Origin: CAZYPH01 sp964649095
Lineage (GTDB): Bacteria > Bdellovibrionota > UBA1018 > UBA923
DNA length: 14,393 nucleotides
Direction: 5' to 3'
Assembly (NCBI GenBank): GCA_964649095.1
Contig: CAZYPH010000055.1
Span: 1-14,393 of the forward strand
Shown in pieces: positions 7,889-14,393 of the stretch. Below the pieces are notes generated by a model. The model was not told where the DNA came from. It saw only the letters and a program-made list of their open reading frames with translations, and did not search any database. The translations under genes were made by a program, and so were the position numbers. Numbering within the stretch: position 1 is the stretch's first letter; every line of letters starts with the position of its first letter.

Positions 7889-7918
7889 TTGACTTACGCA
7901 AAACTTACGCATTATAAT
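7889..7918 (+). promoter_or_regulatory. lexA operon promoter, TTGACT-18-TATAAT
   Basis: -35 TTGACT (7889-7894), an 18-bp spacer and a perfect -10 TATAAT (7913-7918). The predicted transcription start, 7 nt after the last base of the -10, is 7925, the A of the lexA ATG. The lexA message is therefore probably leaderless, and no ribosome site could fit. The spacer carries the putative LexA operator. Confidence 0.85.
7892..7911 (+). promoter_or_regulatory. Putative LexA operator: direct repeat ACTTACGCA x2, TTAC-N7-TTAC
   Basis: ACTTACGCA occurs at 7892-7900 and again at 7903-7911, exactly one helical turn (11 bp) apart, filling the promoter spacer. Reduced to half-sites this is TTAC-N7-TTAC. 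From recall, the alphaproteobacterial SOS box is a direct repeat of the same geometry, GTTC-N7-GTTC, and the Bdellovibrio box uses TTAC half-sites in inverted form, TTAC-N3-GTAA. The position between -35 and -10 is ideal for autorepression. Confidence 0.7.
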
Positions 7919-7924
7919 GGGAAC

Positions 7925-8713
7925 ATGACGCGGCGGAGATTAACCCCAAAACAATTGCTGATACTGGATTACATTGAAAGCTTTGAAAGAAGTCATGGTT
8001 ATGGTCCTAGCCAGAAAGAAATCGCCACACACTTTGGGTTTAGCTCACTAGGTACCGTACAAAATTACTTAGTTAGGCTAGAAAAAAATGGTTTTTTAAA
8101 AAAGGCCTGGAACGAAAAACGAGCATTAAAACTAATACCAAAAAAAGTTGCTGCCGAGCCCTCATTGTCGGCTATCCTGCGGAGCTCCATAACTACAAAC
8201 CTACTCCGCACATCTTCAGATGAGCAGAAGTATTCTAATACGTCTGCTCATCTGGGATCTCACTTTGCTGAAGCCTTGCCATCTATTGCGTTGCCACTGA
8301 CAGGACATGTAGCTGCAGGCTGTCCTATTGAGACGTTTGAAGGTTTAGGAAAAATTGATGTGCCTACTTTTTTATTAAACCGCACACAAAAAACACCCCC
8401 TAATGGGTCCACTTTTTCAGAAAAAAGTTTTTTTGTTTTAAAAGTAGTGGGCGACTCGATGATCGAGGACGGCATTTTAGATGGTGATTATGTGGTGATC
8501 AAAAAACAGAAAACCGCCACACAAGGTCAGACTGTCGTAGCGTTATTAAATCATTCCGAAGCTACAATTAAGAAATTTTTTCTATATGACGATTATATTG
8601 AACTAGTAGCTGCCAACATAAAATACCCACCCATTGTAATTAAAAAAAATGATCCCTTTTCTATTGAAGGGATTTTGCAGGGAGTGATTCGCAAATGCGA
8701 CCTGCCCTCATGA
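7925..8713 (+). CDS. lexA: SOS repressor LexA with long linker
   Basis: 262 residues from the ATG at 7925. A TTG further upstream in frame is the -35 box and is rejected as start. Residues 1-70 are the winged helix-turn-helix domain (LTPKQLLILDYIESF, GPSQKEIATHFGF, recognition helix near SLGTVQNYL). The S24 protease domain holds all functional residues: cleavage site Ala131-Gly132 in GHVAAGCP, nucleophile Ser178 in VVGDSMIEDG and general base Lys216 in EATIKKF. It should repress its own operon and self-cleave on RecA filaments after DNA damage. It is 60 residues longer than E. coli LexA (202 aa), mainly in the linker (about 72-121) and also before Ser178. The linker is partly encoded by a 38-nt palindrome at 8217-8254. 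It is the first gene of the mutagenesis operon. Confidence 0.95.
   Translation: MTRRRLTPKQLLILDYIESFERSHGYGPSQKEIATHFGFSSLGTVQNYLVRLEKNGFLKKAWNEKRALKLIPKKVAAEPSLSAILRSSITTNLLRTSSDEQKYSNTSAHLGSHFAEALPSIALPLTGHVAAGCPIETFEGLGKIDVPTFLLNRTQKTPPNGSTFSEKSFFVLKVVGDSMIEDGILDGDYVVIKKQKTATQGQTVVALLNHSEATIKKFFLYDDYIELVAANIKYPPIVIKKNDPFSIEGILQGVIRKCDLPS
8217..8254. repeat. 38-nt near-perfect palindrome inside lexA
   Basis: CAGATGAGCAGA (8217-8228) and TCTGCTCATCTG (8243-8254) are perfect reverse complements. The inner bases GTATT/AATAC also pair, leaving one A-G mismatch and a tiny loop. It encodes LexA residues about 98-110 (SDEQKYSNTSAHL), within the variable linker. A 12-bp perfect arm plus 4-5 further pairs is far beyond chance in a sequence of this size. 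I see no second copy in the window. Confidence 0.9.
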
Positions 8714-9405
8714 AGAATAGATACCGTTTCATAGAAGTAATGGGCTCGATAGGGGCCGGACGCAGTTGTTTTATATTAGATAAAATTAATGCGTTGTCTT
8801 TATCTCATGATGCTATTCAGAACGAGCATACCACTAACTCTCTTCGTATCGCTTGGTTGTATTCCCATCATTTAAAAAAACCGTATATTGGAAAATCTAA
8901 TATTTTATTTATTCGAGCTGAACGCTCTATAGATTTTGTTTGGTCGGCATTGCAGAGCATTCGAAGCACGTTATTTGATGTGCTTGTTATGGATCCTGCC
9001 GAACCTTTAGGGGACGTTGCTCTGCAACGTATTCAGAAATGTGCCACAGAACACCATGCTACTGTTTTTTACACTCACGATTTCGAGCATAAGGCATCGC
9101 AGCTGACTAACGCATCCTATTTTAGAACGCACCCAGAACCCAAAAAACATTTTAATGTCAACACGCAAAACGACATCCAACAGCACGCCTCAAATCTACT
9201 ATCTTACTACGCAACACAAGCGCACTGGGTTTTTACGGAACGTTACGTGATTTATAATTTTAGAGCTATATGTCTAAAACAAACACAAAATCTAAACACA
9301 TTGTTGGAACACGATTACAAGTCACATACCGAAAAACTAATACAAAAAGCATTGATTTTAAAAACAGAGCCACCATCGAACGTCTTTTTGCACAATGCTT
9401 CTTAG
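8695..9405 (+). CDS. imuA: ImuA-like RecA-fold accessory protein of the mutasome
   Basis: 236 residues. ImuA proteins are RecA-like factors that work with ImuB and the DnaE2 polymerase in damage-induced mutagenesis. The N-terminal segment RFIEVMGSIGAGRS (11-24) is a P-loop in the RecA/ImuA position, with Arg in place of the usual Lys (GSIGAGRS, 17-24). ILFIRAERSIDFVWSALQSI (70-89) matches the conserved ImuA stretch before Walker B, which is FDVLVMD (94-100). The start at 8695 has AGGGAG about 10 nt upstream and overlaps lexA by 19 bp; a second ATG at 8710 overlaps the lexA stop as ATGA. The last 45 codons overlap the imuB frame. Sequence after residue 180 is not clearly ImuA-like. The family call rests on motifs plus operon position. 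Confidence 0.8.
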   Translation: MRPALMKNRYRFIEVMGSIGAGRSCFILDKINALSLSHDAIQNEHTTNSLRIAWLYSHHLKKPYIGKSNILFIRAERSIDFVWSALQSIRSTLFDVLVMDPAEPLGDVALQRIQKCATEHHATVFYTHDFEHKASQLTNASYFRTHPEPKKHFNVNTQNDIQQHASNLLSYYATQAHWVFTERYVIYNFRAICLKQTQNLNTLLEHDYKSHTEKLIQKALILKTEPPSNVFLHNAS

Positions 9406-11030
9406 ATTTGTCACCGAAAGTAGCAGTTGGCGGCTTTCATTTTGATATTGATTATAACACTAACAAAGAAAACACAGAGCAGACCCCTGACAAAGAAAGT
9501 GTTCTCAATGAGACGGCAGGAAAAAGTCTATCAGAATGTTGTAATATATACGTAAATATATTTATTGAATTGCATTCGTTTGAAGGTGATTTTTCAAAAT
9601 TTTGCTTCTCTCTTTTGGCTATATTAAAAAAACATCTCTCGGAGCAAGAACAGTTACTTACGACTGAAAATTACAAATCGAACCACTCAGCATCTGACTT
9701 TGTAATATCGGCTTTTCAATGTGTTTTAAGTTACTCAGTACAAGCCTGTTTACGACAGCTTATTTTTAAAAATGATTTATATTTAGAAACACCTATTGAA
9801 GCTGCGTTATTCTATAATAATCCATTTCTTTTTACCCAGAGACCAACGGAAAACAACCACTCACGACTCAAAGCTACTTCCCGTTTTATTTTAAGCATCG
9901 ATGCCAATACAGAACAAAAACGGCGGTTTCAAAAACAGCTGAAACAGATTCAACAATTAAAAAAATTAGGCGTTTTTACATTTGGAGACTTGCTTAAAAT
10001 TCCAAATCACACTTTTAATAGCCGCTTTGATAAACAGCTACTCTTAATAAAACAAAGCATTACAGCTGAAGAACTATTTCGTAATAATATACATATAAAA
10101 GATACTATATTAAGTGGTGAAGTAGAATCGGCCTCTGAGTGGATTGATGCACTCTCGTGGCCAATCGTAAAAGTTGCAGAGTGCGTATCGTCGAAGATGG
10201 CTGTAGAAATACACTCTGTAGATAGTTTGCTGTTTATTCTGAAACAACTCGTCTCTGAAATACTAAAAAAATTAAACGAAAATAACACTGCCCTCTCTAA
10301 GTTACGCATTTTGCTATACTTAGATGCTAAGCCCTACAGAGAAGAAATTGTTATTCCGTTTGCTCAACCACAAACGCATGCGCAACGCGTGATTTTTGTT
10401 ATTAAGGATTTTTTTGCAAACTATTTTCAATACAATCCTGTTACTGCAACGATTTATGCCGTTGAACTATCCGCTATTGAAACCCATTTTCGTACATCGA
10501 CACAGTTAGGCTACGTAACCGATTCTGGTACCAGTAGTTTTGTTTTTGAAGATCGATGGCATCATAAAGAATCTTTTGAATTTTTAGTCAATAAACTCAA
10601 GGCTAGACTGGGGCATCAAAATGTTTATTTTCTGATTGAGACTGCTTTGGCCGCCCCAGAGAGACGATTTCAACAGATTGAAAACTGTGCGTTCGAACAC
10701 TACTTAGGCAAGTCTACAGACCATAAAAACGAACTAAATTATGCTCTATATTTGTTCGACAGGCCTCAGAAGATTGAATGTTTAGACGCCTTAAGATCGA
10801 ATCTTTTTTTCATCGAACGCATATCGGATTACATCGCACAAACATATATAGATTATTATATATATAATAAATACATCGAATCGAACCACGCCAAAAAACT
10901 CTATTTAAATTTAATTAAAAACAGACATCTCATTTTGGAAGAAACCGTAGACAATACTAATAGCAACAATTTGAGTTATTTAGTCTTTAAAAAGGGCTGT
11001 GAATACTACCTACATGGCTACATAGATTAG
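9270..11030 (+). CDS. imuB: ImuB-like non-catalytic Y-family polymerase homologue
   Basis: 586 residues from the ATG at 9270, whose ribosome site is weak; the true start is uncertain. ImuB is a Y-family fold without polymerase activity that links the mutasome parts and the sliding clamp. Visible landmarks in order: LDLSPKVAV (46-54), matching the family's FSPRVA segment; ELHSFEGDF (101-109), matching the HLFGGE segment; the helix-hairpin-helix LKKLGVFTFGDLLKIP (230-245); a little-finger region (about 270-405); a degraded clamp motif QLGYV (412-416); LKARLGHQNV; and the ImuB C-terminal end LVFKKGCEYYLHGYID. The first roughly 80 residues of a normal ImuB (strand 1, fingers) are missing or unrecognisable, and low-complexity stretches are inserted near 55-95 and 535-570. 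The gene is visibly richer in A/T than the lipoprotein genes. It ends 7 bp before dnaE2. Confidence 0.8.
   Translation: MSKTNTKSKHIVGTRLQVTYRKTNTKSIDFKNRATIERLFAQCFLDLSPKVAVGGFHFDIDYNTNKENTEQTPDKESVLNETAGKSLSECCNIYVNIFIELHSFEGDFSKFCFSLLAILKKHLSEQEQLLTTENYKSNHSASDFVISAFQCVLSYSVQACLRQLIFKNDLYLETPIEAALFYNNPFLFTQRPTENNHSRLKATSRFILSIDANTEQKRRFQKQLKQIQQLKKLGVFTFGDLLKIPNHTFNSRFDKQLLLIKQSITAEELFRNNIHIKDTILSGEVESASEWIDALSWPIVKVAECVSSKMAVEIHSVDSLLFILKQLVSEILKKLNENNTALSKLRILLYLDAKPYREEIVIPFAQPQTHAQRVIFVIKDFFANYFQYNPVTATIYAVELSAIETHFRTSTQLGYVTDSGTSSFVFEDRWHHKESFEFLVNKLKARLGHQNVYFLIETALAAPERRFQQIENCAFEHYLGKSTDHKNELNYALYLFDRPQKIECLDALRSNLFFIERISDYIAQTYIDYYIYNKYIESNHAKKLYLNLIKNRHLILEETVDNTNSNNLSYLVFKKGCEYYLHGYID
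9357..9363 (+). other. Candidate -1 frameshift heptamer T TTA AAA in the imuA/imuB overlap
   Basis: In the imuA frame the codons are ATT TTA AAA ACA, giving X XXY YYZ with X=T and Y=Z=A. A -1 slip puts the ribosome into the imuB frame at AAC (9363), nine residues before the first imuB-like segment. The product would be an ImuA(1-223)-ImuB fusion of about 778 residues. No clear downstream hairpin stimulator is seen. Confidence 0.3.
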
Positions 11031-11037
11031 ATTCCAC

Positions 11038-14000
11038 ATGTCGTTATATTCAGAATTACATATAAAAACAGCGTATTCATTTTTAGAAGGGGCCTCACAA
11101 CCTCAAGACTTGCTAAAACGAGCTCTAAATCTAGGTTATAAGTCTATTGCTATTACCGATAGAAACGGCTTTTACGGTTTACCAAAGGCGTTTGAGGTCT
11201 GTAAAAATAAACCTAATTTTAAGTTGATCTGTGGCGCCGAACTTTCGATTTGTAACGAAGAAAAGACACTCTACAGTATTTTGCTACTTGCTAAAACACG
11301 TTGGGGTTATGGCAGACTATCTAAGCTACTCACTCATACACATCAAAGCACCACACACACCAACTCGGATTCTATTTATCTATCACAACAGGAATTTTTA
11401 GAGTTTATTGAGAGTCATTACGATTCAACTTCTCAATACAACCGACTTGTTCAGGAGTGGTTTGTTATTTATCCACATAACTACTCTCAGGATCTGGACA
11501 TCTTACCTACTCTACAAAAACTATTTCATCGTAATTTTTATCTTGAAGTTACTAATCACTTTGAAAGGAGCTCAGCAAAGCGCATTACAGAACGCGTAGC
11601 TTTCGCGGGCGCACTAAACGCACAGCTTGTAGCGACAAATGATGTCTATTATCACGAACCCTCTCAAAAGATTATTCAAGATGCATTCACATGCTTACGG
11701 ACAAAAAGTTTTTTAGATGAAAACAACCCAGCACTACACCAGAACAATGAACGCTATTTAAAATCACCCAACGTAATGGCGCGACTTTTTAGTCATCTAC
11801 CAGAGGCGCTAAATAACACTGCGGTTATCAGTGAACAGATTACGTTTTCCATGGACCAACTACGTTATCGTTATCCGTCAGAGTGGATTCCTGAAAATTA
11901 TACAGCCGATCAGTATCTACGAAAACTCACATACCAAGGTGCAAATAAACGCTATGAAAAAGCCATTCCTGCAGATGTTCGCACTCAGATTGAACACGAA
12001 CTAGACCTGATACAAAAGCTCTATTTTGCAGACTACTTTCTAACCATTTACGACATTGTGCTTTTTGCAAAAGAGAACCAGATCTTGTGTCAAGGGCGAG
12101 GCTCTGCCGCTAATTCGGTTGTTTGTTATTGTTTAGGTATTACAGCCATCGATCCTGTGCGCATGCATCTACTATTTGAACGCTTCATCTCGATTGAACG
12201 CAATGAACCACCGGACATCGATGTAGACTTTGAACACCATCGTCGTGAGGAAGTCATTCAATACATCTACCAAAGATACGGCCGCGATCGCGCCGCCATG
12301 GTGAGTGCTGTGGTGACGTTTCAAAGGCGTATGTGTAAACACGAACTCCAAAAAATAACAAATCACGAAATGGTCGAAATTTTAACCGAACGCATGAGGG
12401 GTCTGCCACGACATCTTTCGATACACTCAGGTGGCTTTACTTTGTCAGGAGATTGTTTAGATGAAATTGTCCCCATCGAACCTGCCACCATGGAAGGACG
12501 CACTATTATACAATGGGACAAAAATGATCTTGAGATACTAGGATTACTAAAAATAGATATACTTGCTCTAGGCGCCTTAACCGTTATCCACGACACCTGC
12601 CGCCTAACAGGTCTAGAATTTTCTAATCTACCGGCCGAAGACAAAGCCACGTACGACATGATTTGCCAGTCCGACACTGTAGGTACGTTTCAAATTGAAT
12701 CACGTGCGCAAATTAATATGTTAGGCCGATTACAACCCAGAAATTTTTATGACTTAGTCATTGAAATTGCTCTAGTGCGCCCAGGGCCGATTGTAGGAAA
12801 CATGGTGCACCCCTATCTCAAACGCAGACAAGGCATTGAACCCACAACAATTCCACACCCCGATCTAGAGCCAATTCTTGGTCGCACGCTAGGGATTCCA
12901 TTATTTCAAGAACAAGTCATGAAAATGGCAAGCACACTGGCGGGATTTACACCCGGAGAATCGGATCAACTGCGACGTGCCATTGGTGGATGGCGAACCG
13001 CAAAATCCAACACACAATACGATGACGAGGCAACACCAACCACAACCCTTTTAGGTGCGCGCCTCAAACAAGGCCTACTCAACAGTGGATTGCCGGAGCA
13101 CTATGTAGAACAGGTCTTCCTACAAATTCAAGGTTTTGCCGAGTATGGTTTTCCCGAATCTCATGCCGCTTCGTTTGCTTTGATCTGTTACGCTAGTTGC
13201 TATTTAAAATGCCACCACCCTGCAGCATTTCTATGCGCCACGTTAAATGCACAGCCTATGGGTTTTTACGCCCCACACACGCTAATCGAAGACGCTAAGA
13301 GACACGCTGTTACTATTCATGGTGTTGACGTCAACCAATCGCAGTCTATGCATACACTTGTAGACACAAACTCCGTTCAGTTAGGTTTTAGAATGGTATC
13401 TGGCTTTTCTGAGAAGGCAATACAAAGAATTCTAGAAGAACGAGCTATCAATACATTTTCTAGTATATATGATTTTATAAATAGAAGCAGATTGCCTTTC
13501 TATTACATAGAACGCCTAATACTGTTAGATGCGTTTCGCTCTGTTACAGTTAATCAAGACCAACGCACACTCTTATGGGATGCCATTCGTTACTATAATG
13601 AAACAACTCCACTGACTACCGATCAGCTGTCATTATTTGAAAGAGATACCCAATCTACAAAACCCACACCATTCTATATTCAAATGTCACTATTCGACGA
13701 AGTCATGACCGAATATACGTTAGCTTCAGGCAGCGCCAAAACACATCCAATGAAACACTTGCGTACTTTATATACTCAACAAAATAGCCGCGGACTAGCC
13801 AAGATCTATACGTGCCAAACAGCAAAATACTTACGCCATAAAGACACATGCCTTATTATGGGATTGATCATTACCAAACAACAACCACCGACTGCTGGAG
13901 GCGTAGTGTTTCTAACCATAGAAGATGAAAGTGGTTTTATAGATCTGATTTTACACCAACCTATTTATCAAAAATTTAAAGCTATTATTAAGGGCAGTGC

Positions 14001-14169
14001 ATTTATTAAGGCACATGGCGTTGTACAACGCAGTGGTTTGTCGGTTAGTATTTTAGTCAAAACATTACAACCACTTTATCTTAATGGCAGTCCATCAGAT
14101 GCAGCTAACACCACAACTTCCTTCTACTATTCCAACGAACCTGAACCTAATTCTCGTGCGCCATGCTGA
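11038..14169 (+). CDS. dnaE2: Error-prone DNA polymerase III alpha subunit DnaE2
   Basis: 1043 residues, the usual DnaE2 length. DnaE2 (ImuC) copies damaged templates during SOS mutagenesis. The PHP domain starts at ELHIKTAYSFLEGAS (6-20); its metal ligands are degraded, as is normal in DnaE2. The palm contains GRGSAANS (353-360), the catalytic PDIDVDF with D395 and D397, and a third carboxylate D507 in KIDILALG. PLFQEQVMKMA and GFAEYGFPESHAASFA (699-714) are typical DnaE-family motifs. After the helix-hairpin-helix region come two clamp-motif-like peptides, QLSLF (863-867) and QMSLF (882-886). An OB-fold (about 938-1010, IEDESGFIDLIL) follows. It starts 7 bp after imuB without a good Shine-Dalgarno sequence, so translation is probably coupled. 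The window contains no dnaE1 for comparison. Confidence 0.95.
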   Translation: MSLYSELHIKTAYSFLEGASQPQDLLKRALNLGYKSIAITDRNGFYGLPKAFEVCKNKPNFKLICGAELSICNEEKTLYSILLLAKTRWGYGRLSKLLTHTHQSTTHTNSDSIYLSQQEFLEFIESHYDSTSQYNRLVQEWFVIYPHNYSQDLDILPTLQKLFHRNFYLEVTNHFERSSAKRITERVAFAGALNAQLVATNDVYYHEPSQKIIQDAFTCLRTKSFLDENNPALHQNNERYLKSPNVMARLFSHLPEALNNTAVISEQITFSMDQLRYRYPSEWIPENYTADQYLRKLTYQGANKRYEKAIPADVRTQIEHELDLIQKLYFADYFLTIYDIVLFAKENQILCQGRGSAANSVVCYCLGITAIDPVRMHLLFERFISIERNEPPDIDVDFEHHRREEVIQYIYQRYGRDRAAMVSAVVTFQRRMCKHELQKITNHEMVEILTERMRGLPRHLSIHSGGFTLSGDCLDEIVPIEPATMEGRTIIQWDKNDLEILGLLKIDILALGALTVIHDTCRLTGLEFSNLPAEDKATYDMICQSDTVGTFQIESRAQINMLGRLQPRNFYDLVIEIALVRPGPIVGNMVHPYLKRRQGIEPTTIPHPDLEPILGRTLGIPLFQEQVMKMASTLAGFTPGESDQLRRAIGGWRTAKSNTQYDDEATPTTTLLGARLKQGLLNSGLPEHYVEQVFLQIQGFAEYGFPESHAASFALICYASCYLKCHHPAAFLCATLNAQPMGFYAPHTLIEDAKRHAVTIHGVDVNQSQSMHTLVDTNSVQLGFRMVSGFSEKAIQRILEERAINTFSSIYDFINRSRLPFYYIERLILLDAFRSVTVNQDQRTLLWDAIRYYNETTPLTTDQLSLFERDTQSTKPTPFYIQMSLFDEVMTEYTLASGSAKTHPMKHLRTLYTQQNSRGLAKIYTCQTAKYLRHKDTCLIMGLIITKQQPPTAGGVVFLTIEDESGFIDLILHQPIYQKFKAIIKGSAFIKAHGVVQRSGLSVSILVKTLQPLYLNGSPSDAANTTTSFYYSNEPEPNSRAPC
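13624..13695 (+). other. Two clamp-binding-motif-like peptides in DnaE2 (QLSLF and QMSLF)
   Basis: Codons 13624-13638 encode QLSLF, the textbook beta-clamp pentapeptide, and 13681-13695 encode QMSLF, 14 residues further on. Both lie in the linker between the helix-hairpin-helix and OB domains, where replicative DnaE1 also carries its internal clamp motif. Confidence 0.6.
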
Positions 14170-14393
14170 AAGAACAGCCATCACCTATGCCGGACAAGAT
14201 GCTCATTTGACACCAAAGGGATGGGATCAAGCAAAACAAATTGGCAGTGAAATTGCCTCAAAGCATTTACATAGCACTTTCGATATATATTCTTCACCAA
14301 AACAACGCTGTTTAGATACTTTAGAACCTCTCATTACCAACCTAAAACAACCCATAAATGAACTTGAATTATTAGGCGACTACCATCAAGACA
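14084..14393 (+). CDS. Histidine-phosphatase (phosphoglycerate mutase-like) family protein, N-terminal part
   Basis: The frame is open to the window edge and the 3' end is missing. Two ATGs, 14084 and 14099, are possible starts; they overlap the end of dnaE2 by 86 or 71 bp in another frame, and neither has a clear ribosome site. The protein reads LNLILVRHAERTA, with the RHAE form of the phosphohistidine RHG motif, then HLTPKGWDQAKQIG and DIYSSPKQRCLDTLEPL. These are the three N-terminal signatures of the SixA/phosphoglycerate mutase superfamily. Members remove phosphate from small molecules or phosphohistidine proteins. The substrate cannot be told from this part. It may be co-transcribed with dnaE2, though nothing links it functionally to DNA repair. 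Confidence 0.85.
   Translation, partial: MAVHQMQLTPQLPSTIPTNLNLILVRHAERTAITYAGQDAHLTPKGWDQAKQIGSEIASKHLHSTFDIYSSPKQRCLDTLEPLITNLKQPINELELLGDYHQD

Noticed and set aside
7889..7924. In-frame TTG extending LexA by 12 residues
   Set aside because: The TTG is the -35 box of a near-perfect promoter, and the added residues do not belong to the conserved LexA start MTRRRLTPKQ.
9014..9030. Hairpin ACGTTGC-TCT-GCAACGT in imuA
   Set aside because: A 7-bp stem with a small loop is expected several times by chance in a window of this size.
9395..9445. ATG at 9395 as a start for imuB
   Set aside because: It is in the third frame and meets a stop after 16 codons, so it cannot start imuB.
11053..11100. 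Degraded metal ligands in the DnaE2 PHP domain (HIK instead of HxH)
   Set aside because: DnaE2 proteins generally lack the active PHP ligands, so this is normal for the family.
13324..13335. 12-bp palindrome GTTGACGTCAAC in dnaE2
   Set aside because: A 12-bp palindrome is expected a few times by chance here, and it lies inside a conserved coding stretch.
1..14393. Further LexA boxes (TTAC-N3-GTAA or TTAC-N7-TTAC) elsewhere in the window
   Set aside because: Only isolated half-sites were seen by eye, for example near 11695 and 13829, without a partner at the right spacing.

Overview
The window looks like a chromosomal segment of a Gram-negative bacterium. It carries two lipoproteins, a periplasmic binding protein and an SOS mutagenesis operon of lexA, imuA, imuB and dnaE2. 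The very large orphan lipoprotein, the TTAC-type LexA half-sites and the divergent ImuA/ImuB suggest the Bdellovibrionota or another former deltaproteobacterial lineage. That placement is inference only; no 16S rRNA or other taxonomic marker is present. I see no tRNA, rRNA, CRISPR array, insertion sequence or phage gene.

Left part (1-6411): the 3' end of dnaB (replicative helicase, interrupted by 10 N) runs convergently into a phasin-like gene, and the two overlap by 20 bp. A 243-bp divergent spacer follows. Next comes a gene for a 1596-residue lipoprotein of no family I recognise, then a 94-residue Cys-rich lipoprotein, closed by a strong rho-independent terminator.

Middle (6412-7924): a solitary family-5 (oligopeptide/dipeptide type) substrate-binding protein on the minus strand, with no permease or ATPase beside it. 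A 112-bp spacer separates it from the divergent lexA operon. This spacer holds the best promoter in the window (TTGACT-18-TATAAT). The promoter spacer contains a 9-bp direct repeat of period 11, giving TTAC-N7-TTAC, a likely LexA operator. The predicted start of transcription falls on the A of the lexA ATG, so the mRNA is probably leaderless.

Right part (7925-14169): lexA, imuA, imuB and dnaE2 are tightly packed (19-bp overlap, 136-bp overlap, 7-bp gap) and form one LexA-controlled translesion-synthesis operon. By analogy with the known ImuA-ImuB-DnaE2 mutasome, DNA damage would cause RecA-stimulated LexA self-cleavage, releasing an accessory RecA-like protein, a non-catalytic Y-family adaptor and the error-prone polymerase. 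Several points are odd. A 38-nt near-perfect palindrome lies inside the lexA linker coding sequence. A T TTA AAA heptamer lies in the imuA/imuB overlap in exactly the phase that would fuse the two proteins. ImuB seems to lack its usual N-terminal segment and has a degraded clamp motif, while DnaE2 carries two clamp-motif-like peptides (QLSLF and QMSLF). The window ends inside a histidine-phosphatase family gene whose start overlaps the end of dnaE2.
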